Under the pieces are notes generated by a model. It saw only the letters and a list, made by a program, of their open reading frames with translations, did not search any database and was not told the DNA's origin. Positions 10,113-21,586 of a stretch of 64,000 nt of DNA are shown here, one piece after another (within the stretch, counting starts at the first letter, position 1; every line of letters starts with the position of its first letter). This DNA comes from Glebionis coronaria (taxonomy: Eukaryota; Streptophyta; Magnoliopsida; Asterales; Asteraceae): contig JANFOE010000573.1 in NCBI GenBank assembly GCA_025667525.1, forward strand, positions 124,001 to 188,000, in the 5' to 3' direction. The translations under genes were made by a program, and so were the position numbers.

Positions 10113-12137
10113 AAATCCTAATAAGAAAAGAATGTCCATACTGAAGGACGGAAAATCTGTACCTTGTGTCCAGTGAACGAGGAAAGACGAAAGGATGAAT
10201 AGTCCTACTCCGACCTCACTAATGCTACATAAATAAGGGACATGTATAAGTTGTCTGATTACTGAGTACGTTATTGGTTATAACATGTTCTTAGCTTGTT
10301 TTATATGTTCTTGTCTTGTTTTACTATTTTAAATGATATACTGTATTAATCTTTATTTCATGTATTTTTGATTATGTATAATCTTGTATTCTTGTATTAT
10401 TATACTTATTGTGTAATAATAAGCAACTTTCTGAAAATAGCAGGTTTCCTAAAATAGAAAGTTTCCAAAAAATAGAAAGTTTCCAAAAATAGAAAGTTTC
10501 TAAAAATAGATCAGCTTCTAAAAAATAGATCAGTTTATAAAAATAAAAAGTTTCCGAAAATAGTAAGGTTCCTGAAATAGTAAGTTTCCTAAAATAGAAA
10601 GTTTCCATATTTAGAAATAAGCTGGATTAATAAGCTAATAATATAAGCTTAAGTTTACTGGTTAAAATCATAAGTCATGTAATTAATGGTATAGTTTGTT
10701 AATAATGTCATGATAATTAAATAAACTATAGGTTATATGATTTAGCTAATTAAAGGCATGATTTAATTAAATTAAAACATATAAAATACTTAGGTTAATT
10801 ATGTATTAATAACTTATTAATTAGAACCTAAGTTCATGATTTATTAATTAATTATAGTCCATGTCTTAATAATTAATTAATAACTATAGCCTAAATTAAA
10901 TGATAAAATACTTAGGTTAAAAACATGTATTATTTATTAAAATAATATAACCTAAGTCTTGATTAAATTAAATTAATTATTAGTCATGTTAAATTAATTT
11001 AATTTTTCCTTGTAAAAATATACTTGTAACTAAAATAATCTCGTGCCCGTGTTTTAATATGAACTGCAACATGAACCGGACCAAAAACCCCTTGGTAGTG
11101 GCTACCCGGCCTAGTCGGTTGTCACTGCTCGAACAAAATCACCACCGGCTGAAACCGGTGGTTTCCCCCTGCCTGGTTGCGGTTCCCACTGCCAAAGCAA
11201 AACAGCCACCGGCTGTTGCCGGTGGTGCTGTTGTTTCTGCCGAAACCCACATACAAACCAGACACACCCCAACGCGAGTCGGGGTTCCCTGTTTCTTACG
11301 GATGAGCGACCAAGGCCACGCCGAGACCCCTTGGTCTTGGCTGTTGGTGCAAATCGAACCAAGCCGAGAGCTTGGAGCTCTCGGCTCGTGTGTCCGCCGA
11401 ACAAACCCCCACCAAAACCAAAACTATTCATGTTTTCTTGATTATACCTACATGTTTATTATGTTTTTAATTTTCTTACACATGAACATAATAAAAAGAA
11501 AATAAAGTTAATAAGAGAAGAAGGTTTTGGTGATACTGATTACGTGATTAGAAAGGAACTATGAACACGAACACGACCCAGCCGAATTCAAATATCAAAA
11601 TAAAACAACACCCTCCTTGGTGTCTTGAATAGCCGGCGGCAAGAGGAGAGCAAAGAGCTAGGGGTTTTAACTTTTTGTAAAAATTCTGTGAATGAAAACT
11701 TGGTGTTTTCCCCTTTTCCTTTTTAGTTAAAATTAATGTTGGGTTGGGCCCCCTCTTGCTCCTTGTCCGCGGCTACATAAGGCCCACAGGACAAACCCGC
11801 ACAATTTTCATGTTTAACTATTTTATGTGTTCGTTCGTGTTTTAATATTCATGATATATATATATTATACGTAATACTTGTTTATCGTGTAATAATATAT
11901 AATACGTAGTTCACATGTTTGTGTTTTAATGTCCGTGATCATATGCTCGTGATTATAATTATTATGATTAATAATTATCGTGTATTACCACGTACTTAAT
12001 AATTATCGTACACTAACACGTACGTAGTTTCTGAATTTAATATTCGTGACACGTGTTCATGACATAAAAGGAAATTTTAATTGGTTCGTATGTTTACGTA
12101 GTGCACTGTTCATGAGCATTTATATGTGGGTTTTACA
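10113..12137 (-). mobile_element. Truncated 3' LTR of E0
   Basis: On the minus strand it begins TGTAAAACCCACATATA (12137 downward) and matches the LTRs of E2 and E4 as far as CTTATTAGGATTT (about 10113). The last ~0.9 kb, including the terminal GGTGTTACA, is missing. It carries the A-rich tandem repeat at 10430-10615 and a block of GC-rich hairpins at 11120-11405. The 148- and 106-residue ORFs in that block are by-products of the hairpins. Confidence 0.85.
10430..10615 (-). repeat. 17-bp tandem repeat in the E0 LTR
   Basis: About ten units of GAAACTTTCTATTTTTG on the minus strand. The same array is found in the E2 LTRs (29950-30115, 38335-38450) and E4 LTRs (45985-46170, 61830-62015), with different unit numbers. 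Confidence 0.85.
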
Positions 12138-12156
12138 AATCTTCCCCCCTAAAAAG
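12138..12156 (-). promoter_or_regulatory. Polypurine tract of E0
   Basis: On the minus strand, CTTTTTAGGGGGGAAGATT immediately precedes the LTR start, as in E1, E2 and E4. Confidence 0.8.
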
Positions 12157-13103
12157 AATAATTTGTCCCCGAATTATAGATAACATAAATTGACAGAAGA
12201 ACCTACCCGAATCAAAACTTGAAATGAGGGTAAGAAGTCCGCACAGAATCCTCTGTTTCCCAAGTGGCTTCCCGCTCGGTATGATTCCTCCAAAGGGTTT
12301 GATGTATGGAATCGTCTTCTTCCTCGTGACTCGTTCCTGTCGATTAAGAACTCGTTCGGGTTCCTCGATGAAGTTAATATCTTCACGAATCTGTTCAAGT
12401 GGATACTGAACCATGTGAAGGGGATGATACTTGTACCCTATGAGTAAGGACACATGGAAAACGTCATGAATGTGAGAAAGCTATAGAGGTAACGCTAAAC
12501 AATACGATACTTCACCGGCTCGCTCGATGATATTAAACGGTCCGATGAATCGAGGACTAAGTTTTCCTTTGATTCCAAAACGTCTAACACCACGTGTCGG
12601 TGATACCTTAAAGAAGACATGATGTCCCACGTTGAAATGAAAATCCCTATGATGCTTGTCGGCATAACTCTTTTGACATGCACGAGCTTCTTGTAATTTT
12701 GCCTTAGCTACAGTGACTTTCTCGTTGGTCAAATCTATCATCTCCGGACCTTCAAGCGTTCACTCACCAACCTGATCCCAGCAGATTGGGGCGCGACACT
12801 TCCTGCCATACAACATTTCAAACGGTGCACTCTTGATGTTGGCGTGCCAACTGTTGTTGTATGCAAACTCTACCAAGCAGATATAATCGTCCCAATATCC
12901 TATCCATTCTAAAGCACACGCTCGAAGCATGTCTTCTAGTGTCTGAATGGTTCGCTCCGACTGTCCATCTGTTTGAGGATGAAAAGCCGTGTTAAGCTTA
13001 AGTTTGGTACCCCAAGCTTTCTGTAGACTCCTCCAAAATCGCGAAGTAAACCGAGGATCTCTGTCCGAGATGATACTGGATGGAGCACCATGAAGTCTCA
13101 TGA
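12140..13103 (-). pseudogene. E0 pol 3' end: integrase core and chromodomain
   Basis: One minus-strand frame holds the rest of the integrase core ([11 protein letters not shown] with a catalytic Asp; [19 protein letters not shown] with the catalytic Glu), the linker KSYADKHHRDFHFNVG with KVSPTRGV, and chromodomain sequence starting EEPERVLNRQERVTRKKTIP. At least two in-frame stops break it (near 12760 and 12481). After the chromodomain start the frame slips into a basic tail. The C-terminal chromodomain marks the chromovirus branch of Ty3/gypsy, where it is thought to steer integration. Confidence 0.85.
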
Positions 13104-14829
13104 TGTAAAACCCGCATTAAAATACTATGAACAATACACATGAACAGTAAATACATGAAAATACGATAAAAATAAAAGTTTCCATTTATAATATTATTAC
13201 ATGTGTCACGACATTAAATAACGAGCATTTAAAATATTATAAATGTGACATGATCATGATAATTAAATTCACAACATTAAACACGAATGTACACGACCAT
13301 AATATTTTACATGAAAAGCTTCAGTTTTACCTTTGGGCTTTAAGGGTGCCGCGTCCAAGGAGAGACAAAGGGAGAGAATTGGGCCTTTTGGCCCATGACC
13401 CAATACAAGTTTAATTTTAATAAGACTCCAGGAGATTTCATTAAACAGATTTTTAATTAAAATTCTCAAACCCTAAATCTCTCTCTCCTTCTTCCTACCG
13501 TCGACCACCAAGAGACACCAAAGGGGTGTTTGTAAGTTTTGATCTTGGAGAATTACGTGATTGTTTTCGTGATCATAAACCATAAACAACTACGCATTTG
13601 GTATTTATCTAAACCTTTTCTTGTTAATTCTTTTTATACGTTTATTATGATTTCATGTGTTAAAGATCATAAACATGCTAGAATTAAACAAGAAACCATG
13701 ATTAGGGTTTGTTTGGTTCGGGTTTTGTTTGGCCGAGACACAACCGAGAGCCAAGGGGCTCTCGGCTTGTTTTATTTCACCACCACCGAGACCATAAAAG
13801 GTCTCGGCTTGGCTTGGTTGGCTCGGACGCATGACATGGAACCCTGGGTTGGGTCGGGGTATAGATTGGTTTGGGTTTTGGTTTGATGTAGTGTCAACCG
13901 AGACCTATAAAGTTCTCGGTGGGACTTTTGTTTCTTACAGTGGGACTCGGACAACAAAAACAGTGCGAACGGCCTGGGCCGGTGTCACCTTTGGCTTAGC
14001 ATTGGCTAGCCGGGTGGCTAACCAGGGGGAACTTTAGCCATCAATGGCAACCGGCTAACCGGTCTAGCCACTGACGGGATGTTTGGTTTTGGCTTATATG
14101 TTTCGTCTTATATTTAAAATACGGCTTCGGGTTTGGGAACTTGTAAAATCAGTTTATTTTGATTAGTTTAACAAGATTTAGGTTAAATTATTTTGTTTAA
14201 TAATTCATTTCATAACCTAAGTACTTAATTTAATTAAAACATGTATTTAATTAAATTCTTATAATGTATAGTTTAATTAATTTAACCAAGTTAATTATCT
14301 AATAAGCTATAATACTTGAACCATGAATTGTATTTTACTAAATAAAATTTACTTGACATCAATAATCCAGTTTATTTCTAATTATGGAAACTTACTATTT
14401 ATGGAAACCTGCTATTTTTAGAAAGTTACTTAGTATTACAATACAAGTATTATAATACCATACTACATGAATAATAAAGAACAGAAAATAAGAATAACTA
14501 CAAATTAACACTTAAAAGAGTTAAAACATGACATAACATGAATAATAAGCTAAAACACACAGAACTAGTAAAACACATGTAATTCAGACAACTCATACAC
14601 GTCCCTATTCTTATGTAGTATTATCCATCAAGGCAGAGTAGGTTCTTTAGTGTTTTCGTTAGCTTCTACTAGACACAAGGTACGGATTTCCCGTCCTTCA
14701 GTAAGGACAATCTCTTCCTTTATTAGGATTTCCCGTATGCAGCCAACTGTTTTCCCAGTACTTACAGATTTAAATGCTTATGTTTTATTAGTTACCTCAT
14801 CCATATACATGCATGACCAGTTTCACCTA

Positions 14830-14875
14830 GTTATGGAGGTACCATAACCATAACACTAGAGGCACTAGTGTTATG
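14830..14875 (+). other. Paired hairpins in the E1 LTR
   Basis: GTTATGG-AGGTA-CCATAAC is followed directly by an 11-bp stem (CATAACACTAG / CTAGTGTTATG) with the loop AGGCA. In E2 (30554-30580) and E4 (46608-46634) the second stem reads CATAACACTGG / CCAGTGTTATG, a compensatory pair change. Confidence 0.8.
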
Positions 14876-15655
14876 ACTTCACCATGACAGAGTGATAGCT
14901 CGTGGCGTCCCTATCAGTTTATTTGGCCTTTCTTACAATTTATTATCAAGTGGGGCGTATGGGTGCATTCTAGTTACAGTGTCAGTTAGGATTTCATGGT
15001 GAATGTGGTGTGTGCCTTGCATCCTTCATAAGGAGCTGATCCCTCCTACCCATTACCATATTAATTAGAGTCATCCCCTCTAATTTGCATGACGAGGTCA
15101 CCCCTCTAAGTATTCATGCACGTTGTTGACCTCATGACCTATATTGGCTTTTGGTATATTAAACTAATACAGATTTTCGTAAGTAAACATTAGCTATGTT
15201 TTCAGAACTAAAACCAGTAAACATGTTATACGTCTAGGTTTCCCAGGACTTATTCATTTCCGCTGCCTGTCATGCGTTATATGCTCCTATTATGCTTTCA
15301 TTATTCATTGCTTTTCATGCTTTATTGTATATCTGTGCATTGGGCGTTATGCTCAGCCGTTTTCTATTTCCATGTTCCCAAACGGTAGGTTCCCAAGGTC
15401 ACAAGTAGGATCTAAAAAGTATGTGCATTCAGATGGAAGCTATCCAGCCTTCTATATCTTATGCATTTATCATACTTTTTCTTACTTATTTTATGTTGGA
15501 CATTGTTTAGTCCTTTTCCTTTACAGGACTTATATTTGCTTGTGTTGAGTTACTTGGACTACTGATGTTTGTTTTCGTATTTCCATTTATGGTCATGAAT
15601 GTTTAGACATTTACCTTGCATACTTTTATGACACACCATATTTTACTGTGATATT

Positions 15656-15671
15656 CCATTTTAACAAATGG
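15656..15671 (+). other. Terminal stem-loop of the E1 LTR
   Basis: CCATTT-TAAC-AAATGG lies nine bases before the LTR end. E2 has CCATTT/AAATGG and E4 CCACTT/AAGTGG at the same place, all with 4-base loops. Confidence 0.75.
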
Positions 15672-15684
15672 GGTGTTACAATTA

Positions 15685-15697
15685 TGGTATCAGAGCC
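15685..15697 (+). promoter_or_regulatory. Primer binding site of E1 (initiator Met tRNA)
   Basis: TGGTATCAGAGCC, four bases after the LTR, is complementary to the 3' end of plant initiator Met tRNA, the usual primer for such elements. Confidence 0.9.
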
Positions 15698-16147
15698 CAA
15701 GGTTTCGACTTGTAGCTATGTAAAACATGACCTGTGACTTACGGGTAGTCACCAGCGTCTTCCTATAACTGACAGTTGGTTTTCATACATTCATTTCATT
15801 TTTATTTCATGTATTCATTTCATGCATTTCATCTCATTATCGTAAGAATTTTGACTAAGTAATGGTTGGTACAGGACTGGCCCTATTTAGTCGCATGTGT
15901 TTTTATCGAAACATTTTGTTCATTTAGTGGACCGACCCATAAGCGTCCACATTTGACTTTTTGTTTTGTGAACCGACCCATAGGCGTTCACTCATGGACA
16001 TATCATCATATTTAATTTACCATGTATTCTAAAATTGTTTTTGCATCATATATAAATTCATGTTTTATACGTTGTTCATGCATTATCTAATCATGTCATA
16101 TTTATTCAGACTCTCTATTTATGTTGCATTTTATTTTAAACTGTCAG
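15698..16147 (+). other. Leader of E1 between primer site and gag
   Basis: Non-coding. It contains GACTAA...TTAGTC (15853-15893), which can pair at long range, and two hairpins at 15927-15950 and 15968-15991. All are shared with E2 and E4. This is where packaging and dimerisation signals of LTR elements usually lie. Confidence 0.7.
15927..15991 (+). other. Twin leader hairpins of E1
   Basis: Stem GTGGAC/GTCCAC with loop CGACCCATAAGC (15927-15950) is followed by stem GTGAAC/GTTCAC with loop CGACCCATAGGC (15968-15991). The stems differ by a G-C to A-T swap on both sides while the loops are nearly the same. Confidence 0.85.
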
Positions 16148-16288
16148 ATGGTGAACACACGCAATGCTCAAGATTTGGATGCAGCTATCAATGCAGCTTT
16201 GCAAGCCCTCCTTCCCTAGCTTTGCAATGAAATCAGGGACGAAGTTCATGCTGAAATCCAAGCCCAGGGCGTTCAATTTGGCCCTCAT
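16148..16288 (+). pseudogene. E1 gag, N-terminal piece
   Basis: ATG 16148 starts MVNTRNAQDLDAAINAALQ, aligned with MVLTREQEQLNAAVQAMMQA of E2. An in-frame TAG follows at about 16217. E3 then cuts the gene after CTCAT (16284-16288); the frame resumes at 26772. Confidence 0.8.
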
Positions 16289-19200
16289 TGAAATGTGTAA
16301 ATTGAAGTTCGTTTCTCTCAATTCTTAACCAATTGAAAGTCCTAACAATATCAATTTTATTATCATTTTTGTTTGATAGGGTTATTTGGATTTTCTATGT
16401 CTATTTAAACAAGCACGTAAAAATGTGAAAAATATTAAGCTACTTAACCGTAAAACAATTAGCACATACCAAGTTTTTATTCACAAAAGAACAAAATTGT
16501 AAATCTATGGAAGTAATGTGCTAAAAATGTGAGTAAATGAAACTTAAATGCTTGAAATGTAAAAATCAGAAAGTAAAAGGACCAATTATGCAAATTCTAA
16601 CAAATATCTAACAAATTGTAACAACTTTTAAAACTACTAACTGAAAATGACAAGTAATGAAAAGTTATGGACTAAAACAATGCAAACCCTAATAAAGTGG
16701 AAATTTAGCAAGTAATGGAAACTATTTAAGGCTATGGGGACTAAAATGCAATTAAATGGGAAATTTCACCAAAAACGGGCTCCTAGAACAAATAAACTCG
16801 TATACGCTCAAAAATGCACCAAATAAGCTCAAACAAGTTTTAAACTGCACTAGAACTCAAATAAGCCAACTCTAATAAGCCAAGAATAAGCTATAATGAA
16901 ATCCAGACATGCACATCTCAATTTTAAAGTCAAATCTGATTAATCAGCTTATGGAGAGTCTGGAATGTCTTTTCTTATAGAAAATGATCAAGTATTTAAG
17001 CTGGAAATTGCAAATAAGCTGAAACCTAGCTTATTGACCAAGTTTGACCAAAAAGTGAAAAAGCTGAAAACTTCAGAATTTAATCAAGGCATGTTTCTAA
17101 ATAGGAATGTGAAAGAAAATCACAAGATTTATGAAGTAGATTTGTCAGTACAAGAAATCAGTATGCTCTTTTGTTATAGAAACTTGATGTTGCCCAAGTG
17201 CTTATGAAAAAGCTTATTTCTCACTCAAATGTGAAAACTGTATGATTTCCTTACAAGAACTTAAACTTCAGATGTTAAATGACAAGTAGAAACAGGTTTG
17301 ACTAATTTTTATCAAGAAATGAAGAAATGGCATAAGATTGAAAAGTGCTACTCTTCTGATGAACTAATATCACAAAACTGACCCAAACATTTTTTCAACC
17401 ATTTGCCTTTTTGAAAAACTTTTTGACTTGAAAACTACTAAGACTTGTTTAAAATCACCAAAGGATAGGAATTGAACAAAGTTTAGCCAGTTAACAACAA
17501 TTGAACTACAAAATGACAGCAAATCCAAACACCAGTTATCTAATATGATCACAACTTTTGTAAAGAGAAATTAAGCAAATGATGAAACTGATCTATGACA
17601 GATACCTACACAAACTTATTGAACAATATGAAGTGTAAATAAACCAATAATAGGCTATATAACAGACAAGGACTCAAAATGCATAATCAAGCTATAATAC
17701 TGATGAGAATGAAGACAGAAACTAGTATAAGCTAACAAATGATTATCAAACTGACTACTAACTATCTAATCAGCAGAATCAAGTTAAATCAAACTAATCA
17801 CACTTGATCAAAGCAACATATAGTAGTTACACTAGAATTTAGCATGCATAGGACTGTTTAGTGGAACAAAACTCAAGAACATGAAACCTTTTAGCAATGT
17901 GCCTCCATTGATGGAGTAGGTAGGCGCTGAGCCTCCTAAACAATGCTAAACCACCACCTTAGCACTATGAACAATCAATTTAACCATATACATTCATCAT
18001 CATCATCATTTCTACCCAAAATCGGCTACTATCAACTCAGCAACTGAAATGGTAATGAATAGCTACAAATCTTCAACAAAAGCTTCTTATGATCAAATGT
18101 GATCACAAGTAACTCATAACAGCAACAAGTTCAACAGGAATGAAGGAATTGATAAGGAGATTGAAGGAAAAGGAGGGAATTTTATTGATTTGAATGTGAA
18201 AAGTGGTTACAGAATTAGGTAAGTAGTTACAACTAACTATAACTAACTCAAGAGTTTGTCAAGCTCTTGAGTTTGTTACACTAACAGCTAACTAGCTAGA
18301 TTGAGAGAGAAAAATGGGAAGTGTGTGAAAATTTCACACTTAGCTAATTACATCAAATGAGAGAACTAATCCCTATTTATAGACAAGAATGAGAAGTTGT
18401 TGGGGTTGATGACGTATCCCCACCAATAGCAGGTTGCCAGGTGTCACCAATCTCTTAATTGCAAATTCTTATGTTCTTCATGAATTGGGGGTTTTTGATT
18501 CTTTGAATTTGAGCTTGATTAAGTGTTACCAATGCATTCCTCTCTTGAAAATGAGCAAGTTTCATGTATATATCATCTCTTGAAATTCAGTGTAGCTCAA
18601 GAACGATCCTGGGTTTATTTTTTGAAGAAGATGCCACGTGGAATTATCTGATTGGGCGAGAGATAAGCACACAGATTGTTATACGTTTTGGATATAATGC
18701 ATTATTGCATGTCAGCCTCTCATTGGTTATAAATCGAGTTAGTGGGATGACTGTAGCAATAACGGCCCATTAAATGGGATGGTGAGCTGGCTTGGTTGGC
18801 TGGTAATCCATGTTTTATTAATATTGCATTCTCATTGGCTGTTGGCCCATGCACACGGATCATACACAAACTTTGTGTATTTTTGGCAATTAAAGTCCCT
18901 AAAGTTAGGCAGAATGTCCAAATGAGTTATAATCTTCATTCCAATGTCATTATTGGTCCTTCCACTTGCATACTTGTCTAGTTTGACCCTTTGACTTGGT
19001 TGACTTTGGAGTTGACCATGTTTGACTTTAATCTTGACTTTGACCAATTTACACTTTGAGTCCTTCAACTTTGGAATGTTGTCAAGATAGGTCCTTTATC
19101 TTCAAAGTCTTGTAATCTTTGATCCTTCTTTGTCTTATTCATCCAAATAAGCTTGATTTCTTCTTGTTTACTTGAAAATGTATCCTTCTTACCTATTTAT

Positions 19201-19313
19201 ACATAAACACAAAACATACCACATAATTCCGCTTTATAGCACAAAAGTTAGGTTTTTTCCATGTGTTTTAGGGTGATTTGTTGATTAATTGATATGAGTT
19301 TTTGCTCATATCA
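16289..19313 (-). mobile_element. 3' LTR of E3 (left copy)
   Basis: 3,025 bp, TGAAATGTGTAAATTG ... GCTCATATCA on the plus strand. Nearly identical to 23694-26766; it lacks an approximately 48-bp segment present in the right LTR near 24250. Palindromes include GTGTGAAAATTTCACAC (about 18325). Confidence 0.93.
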
Positions 19314-19327
19314 AATCCCCTACACTT
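19314..19327 (-). promoter_or_regulatory. Polypurine tract of E3
   Basis: On the minus strand AAGTGTAGGGGATT abuts the LTR. Three more copies of AAGTGTAGGGG lie inside the element at 20910-20920, 20969-20979 and 21171-21181. Confidence 0.8.
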
Positions 19328-21586
19328 GAACATTGCCATGACCTCATGCAATGCTATATTTTAAAGCACAAATTTTCATTTTCCTCATAATTAACCCACC
19401 TTGGCTAATATGGAATGTTATTACACTATGCTACTCTATATGATGCATGATTTTGATTTTGAACAATGCAATGCAAAAGAAACAATTCTATTTATATCTT
19501 TTTGGATTTTTCTTGAAATGGATTTGATGGAAAAACTCATAAAGAAGTCAATGACTTAAATTAGGGCTTTGGTACCATGGACACTTATCACCCTCAAGTT
19601 TCACTTTCCCCATACCAAGCTTAAAAATGGGATCATTGCATTCACAAGTAAAAAGGTGCATCAAATTATTCATGACAATTATGTGGAACCGGTTATTATT
19701 TGAGCAAATTACTTGAAGGAAAATTTGTCAGTATTTGAAGCGTGAAATATAAGAAATGTAAAATCCAAAAATAAGGAAGCACAGTTTAAATCCTAAGTAA
19801 TCCTCTCATCCATTACTTGAAAAACCGCTCACAATTAATATAAGTCCGACTCAAGAATAATAAGTCATTCGCCTTATGTGTAAAATCCTCATGTCATGCA
19901 TTAATAAGTAGCTACACACTCGCTAAGGAAAGAAAAATAAAACTCACGCAATAATTTACATCCTCCGCCTTTTTGAGACTTTGGATCTTCAATCACGCAA
20001 CCCGTCAAGGTAATACTGGATTGGAGCAACTATTAAATCCCTGCAACCCGTCAAGGTAATATTAGAATCTTTTAGTTACTATAATTAACACTTCATTGCC
20101 CCTCTTGGGAGTCTTGTATAATTTATTTTTATCTTTTTTTTCTTTTTCTCTTCTTTTTTTTCTAGCCACTCATTTTTTTGTAAGCCGCTCTTATTTTTCT
20201 TTATTCCTCACAAAAAAGTTGAAAAGAATAAAAGGAAAAACACCCGCTAAATATTAAGCATGACATAAGTCTAGTACACATAAAACGTTCTAACTTAGAA
20301 TCTTAAGAAGTACTTATATCAACCATGAATGATTAGACAAAAATGCATAAGAGATTACAAACCGATTAAAAATGTTCTTGATTATTTATTAACATATATA
20401 CATGTGAAGAAAATAGAGGTAAAGAAGAGAAGGTTGTAGCCACAAGTAATTATCATGAAGTTTATCTAGCCCTTTTATACTTCCTTCAACTCTATCATTT
20501 CCCATTCTCCACAAATTTAAAATCTCAAATAATCAGAGTCGTGGATGCTTAGCCTAATAGACCAATGAAGGACTACATGGTTAAGAATACTAGCTAGAGA
20601 ATGCTTGGATAAGCAAACTCGGGTTGAGTCAAATTATCCATGGCGGGCCTAATATGTCAAAGAAATCTAAATTTGTTAAACCATGTTCTTATTATATTTT
20701 TTTCCTTTTATATATTTTTTTGATGAAAAAATAAAAGAAGAATATATACAATGCAAATGTGTTATGAAAAATGATTGATGCAAAAATTATGAATGCATAT
20801 TTTTGGTGGCCAAAGTAGATCAAAAATTTGAAAAATGTTTGAAAAATTAATTTCCAAGTTATCATGAAGTCAATGACAAAGTCTAGGTAAGGTCACTTCG
20901 ATAGAAGACCCCCTACACTTAAGCTAAACATTGTCCTCTATGTTTAAGAGCATGGAAGTATAAAACTTCCCCTACACTTATGACAATGAATAGACTTTGC
21001 TTAACCCAAGTTAAAGAAAGATCAACTATAGTGAATTCATTTTTAAAGCACAATGTGTCTATGAAAAATCACAATAGTAACGAAGTGAACCGGATACAAG
21101 GGCCTCCTCCATAAGCTCCAAAGCATGTTGTCAGCAACCCTACAAACAACATGAAGACAAAGGAAGGTCTCCCCTACACTTCTCATCAACTTGCTATCCT
21201 TATTTCTAACCTACAACACTCTAGATATAAAAACTTCTAAACCTAGTTATTCAAGCTTGATTTAAGGAGTATCTAGCTCGACTCATCCCACACTCAAAAC
21301 TGTCTAAAACCTATCATGGAGAGTAAAATTTTTGCCCTTTTTAAGAAAAATCTCCATGATGAGGTAAAACAAGTTTTCAATTATCAAAACTCCATAAATA
21401 TCCCCCCGGATCAAATACTTAATTACCATCCAACTTATAACACAATTCAACAACTAACTTCCCAATCAATGGTGAAAAGGGTAAAGTGTGGTTCTCCAAA
21501 ATGATTGCCCATATGTTCTTCAAGAGGTGAAAGGGTGATACTCTCAAATTTTTCACAAGTTTTCCTTTTGTTGCATCAGGCGGATA
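19328..21586 (-). other. 3' spacer of E3
   Basis: Long AT-rich non-coding region between the acidic-tail stop and the LTR, as is usual in Tat/Athila elements. It contains the three extra purine-tract copies. Similar to the E5 spacer (52434-54590) and the fragment at 5055-5570. Confidence 0.7.

Larger units (their letters stand above)
10113..13103 (-). mobile_element. Element E0: minus-strand chromovirus remnant
   Basis: The oldest visible chromovirus. Read on the minus strand it holds the end of pol (13103 to about 12140), a purine tract and the beginning two thirds of the 3' LTR. E1 cuts it within integrase at 13103. Its other half must lie beyond base 64000. The far end of the LTR is lost at about 10113. 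Confidence 0.85.
13104..15680 (+). mobile_element. 5' LTR of E1
   Basis: 2,577 bp, TGTAAAACCCGCATTAAAAT ... GGGGTGTTACA. It matches 42865-44550 plus 63231-64000. It contains GC-rich hairpins at about 13740-14060, a paired hairpin at 14830-14875 and a terminal stem-loop at 15656-15671. ORFs inside it are not supported. Confidence 0.92.

Noticed and set aside
11059..11505. 148-residue and opposite-strand 106-residue ORFs
   Set aside because: They lie in the GC-rich hairpin block of the E0 LTR; composition and overlap on both strands point to chance.
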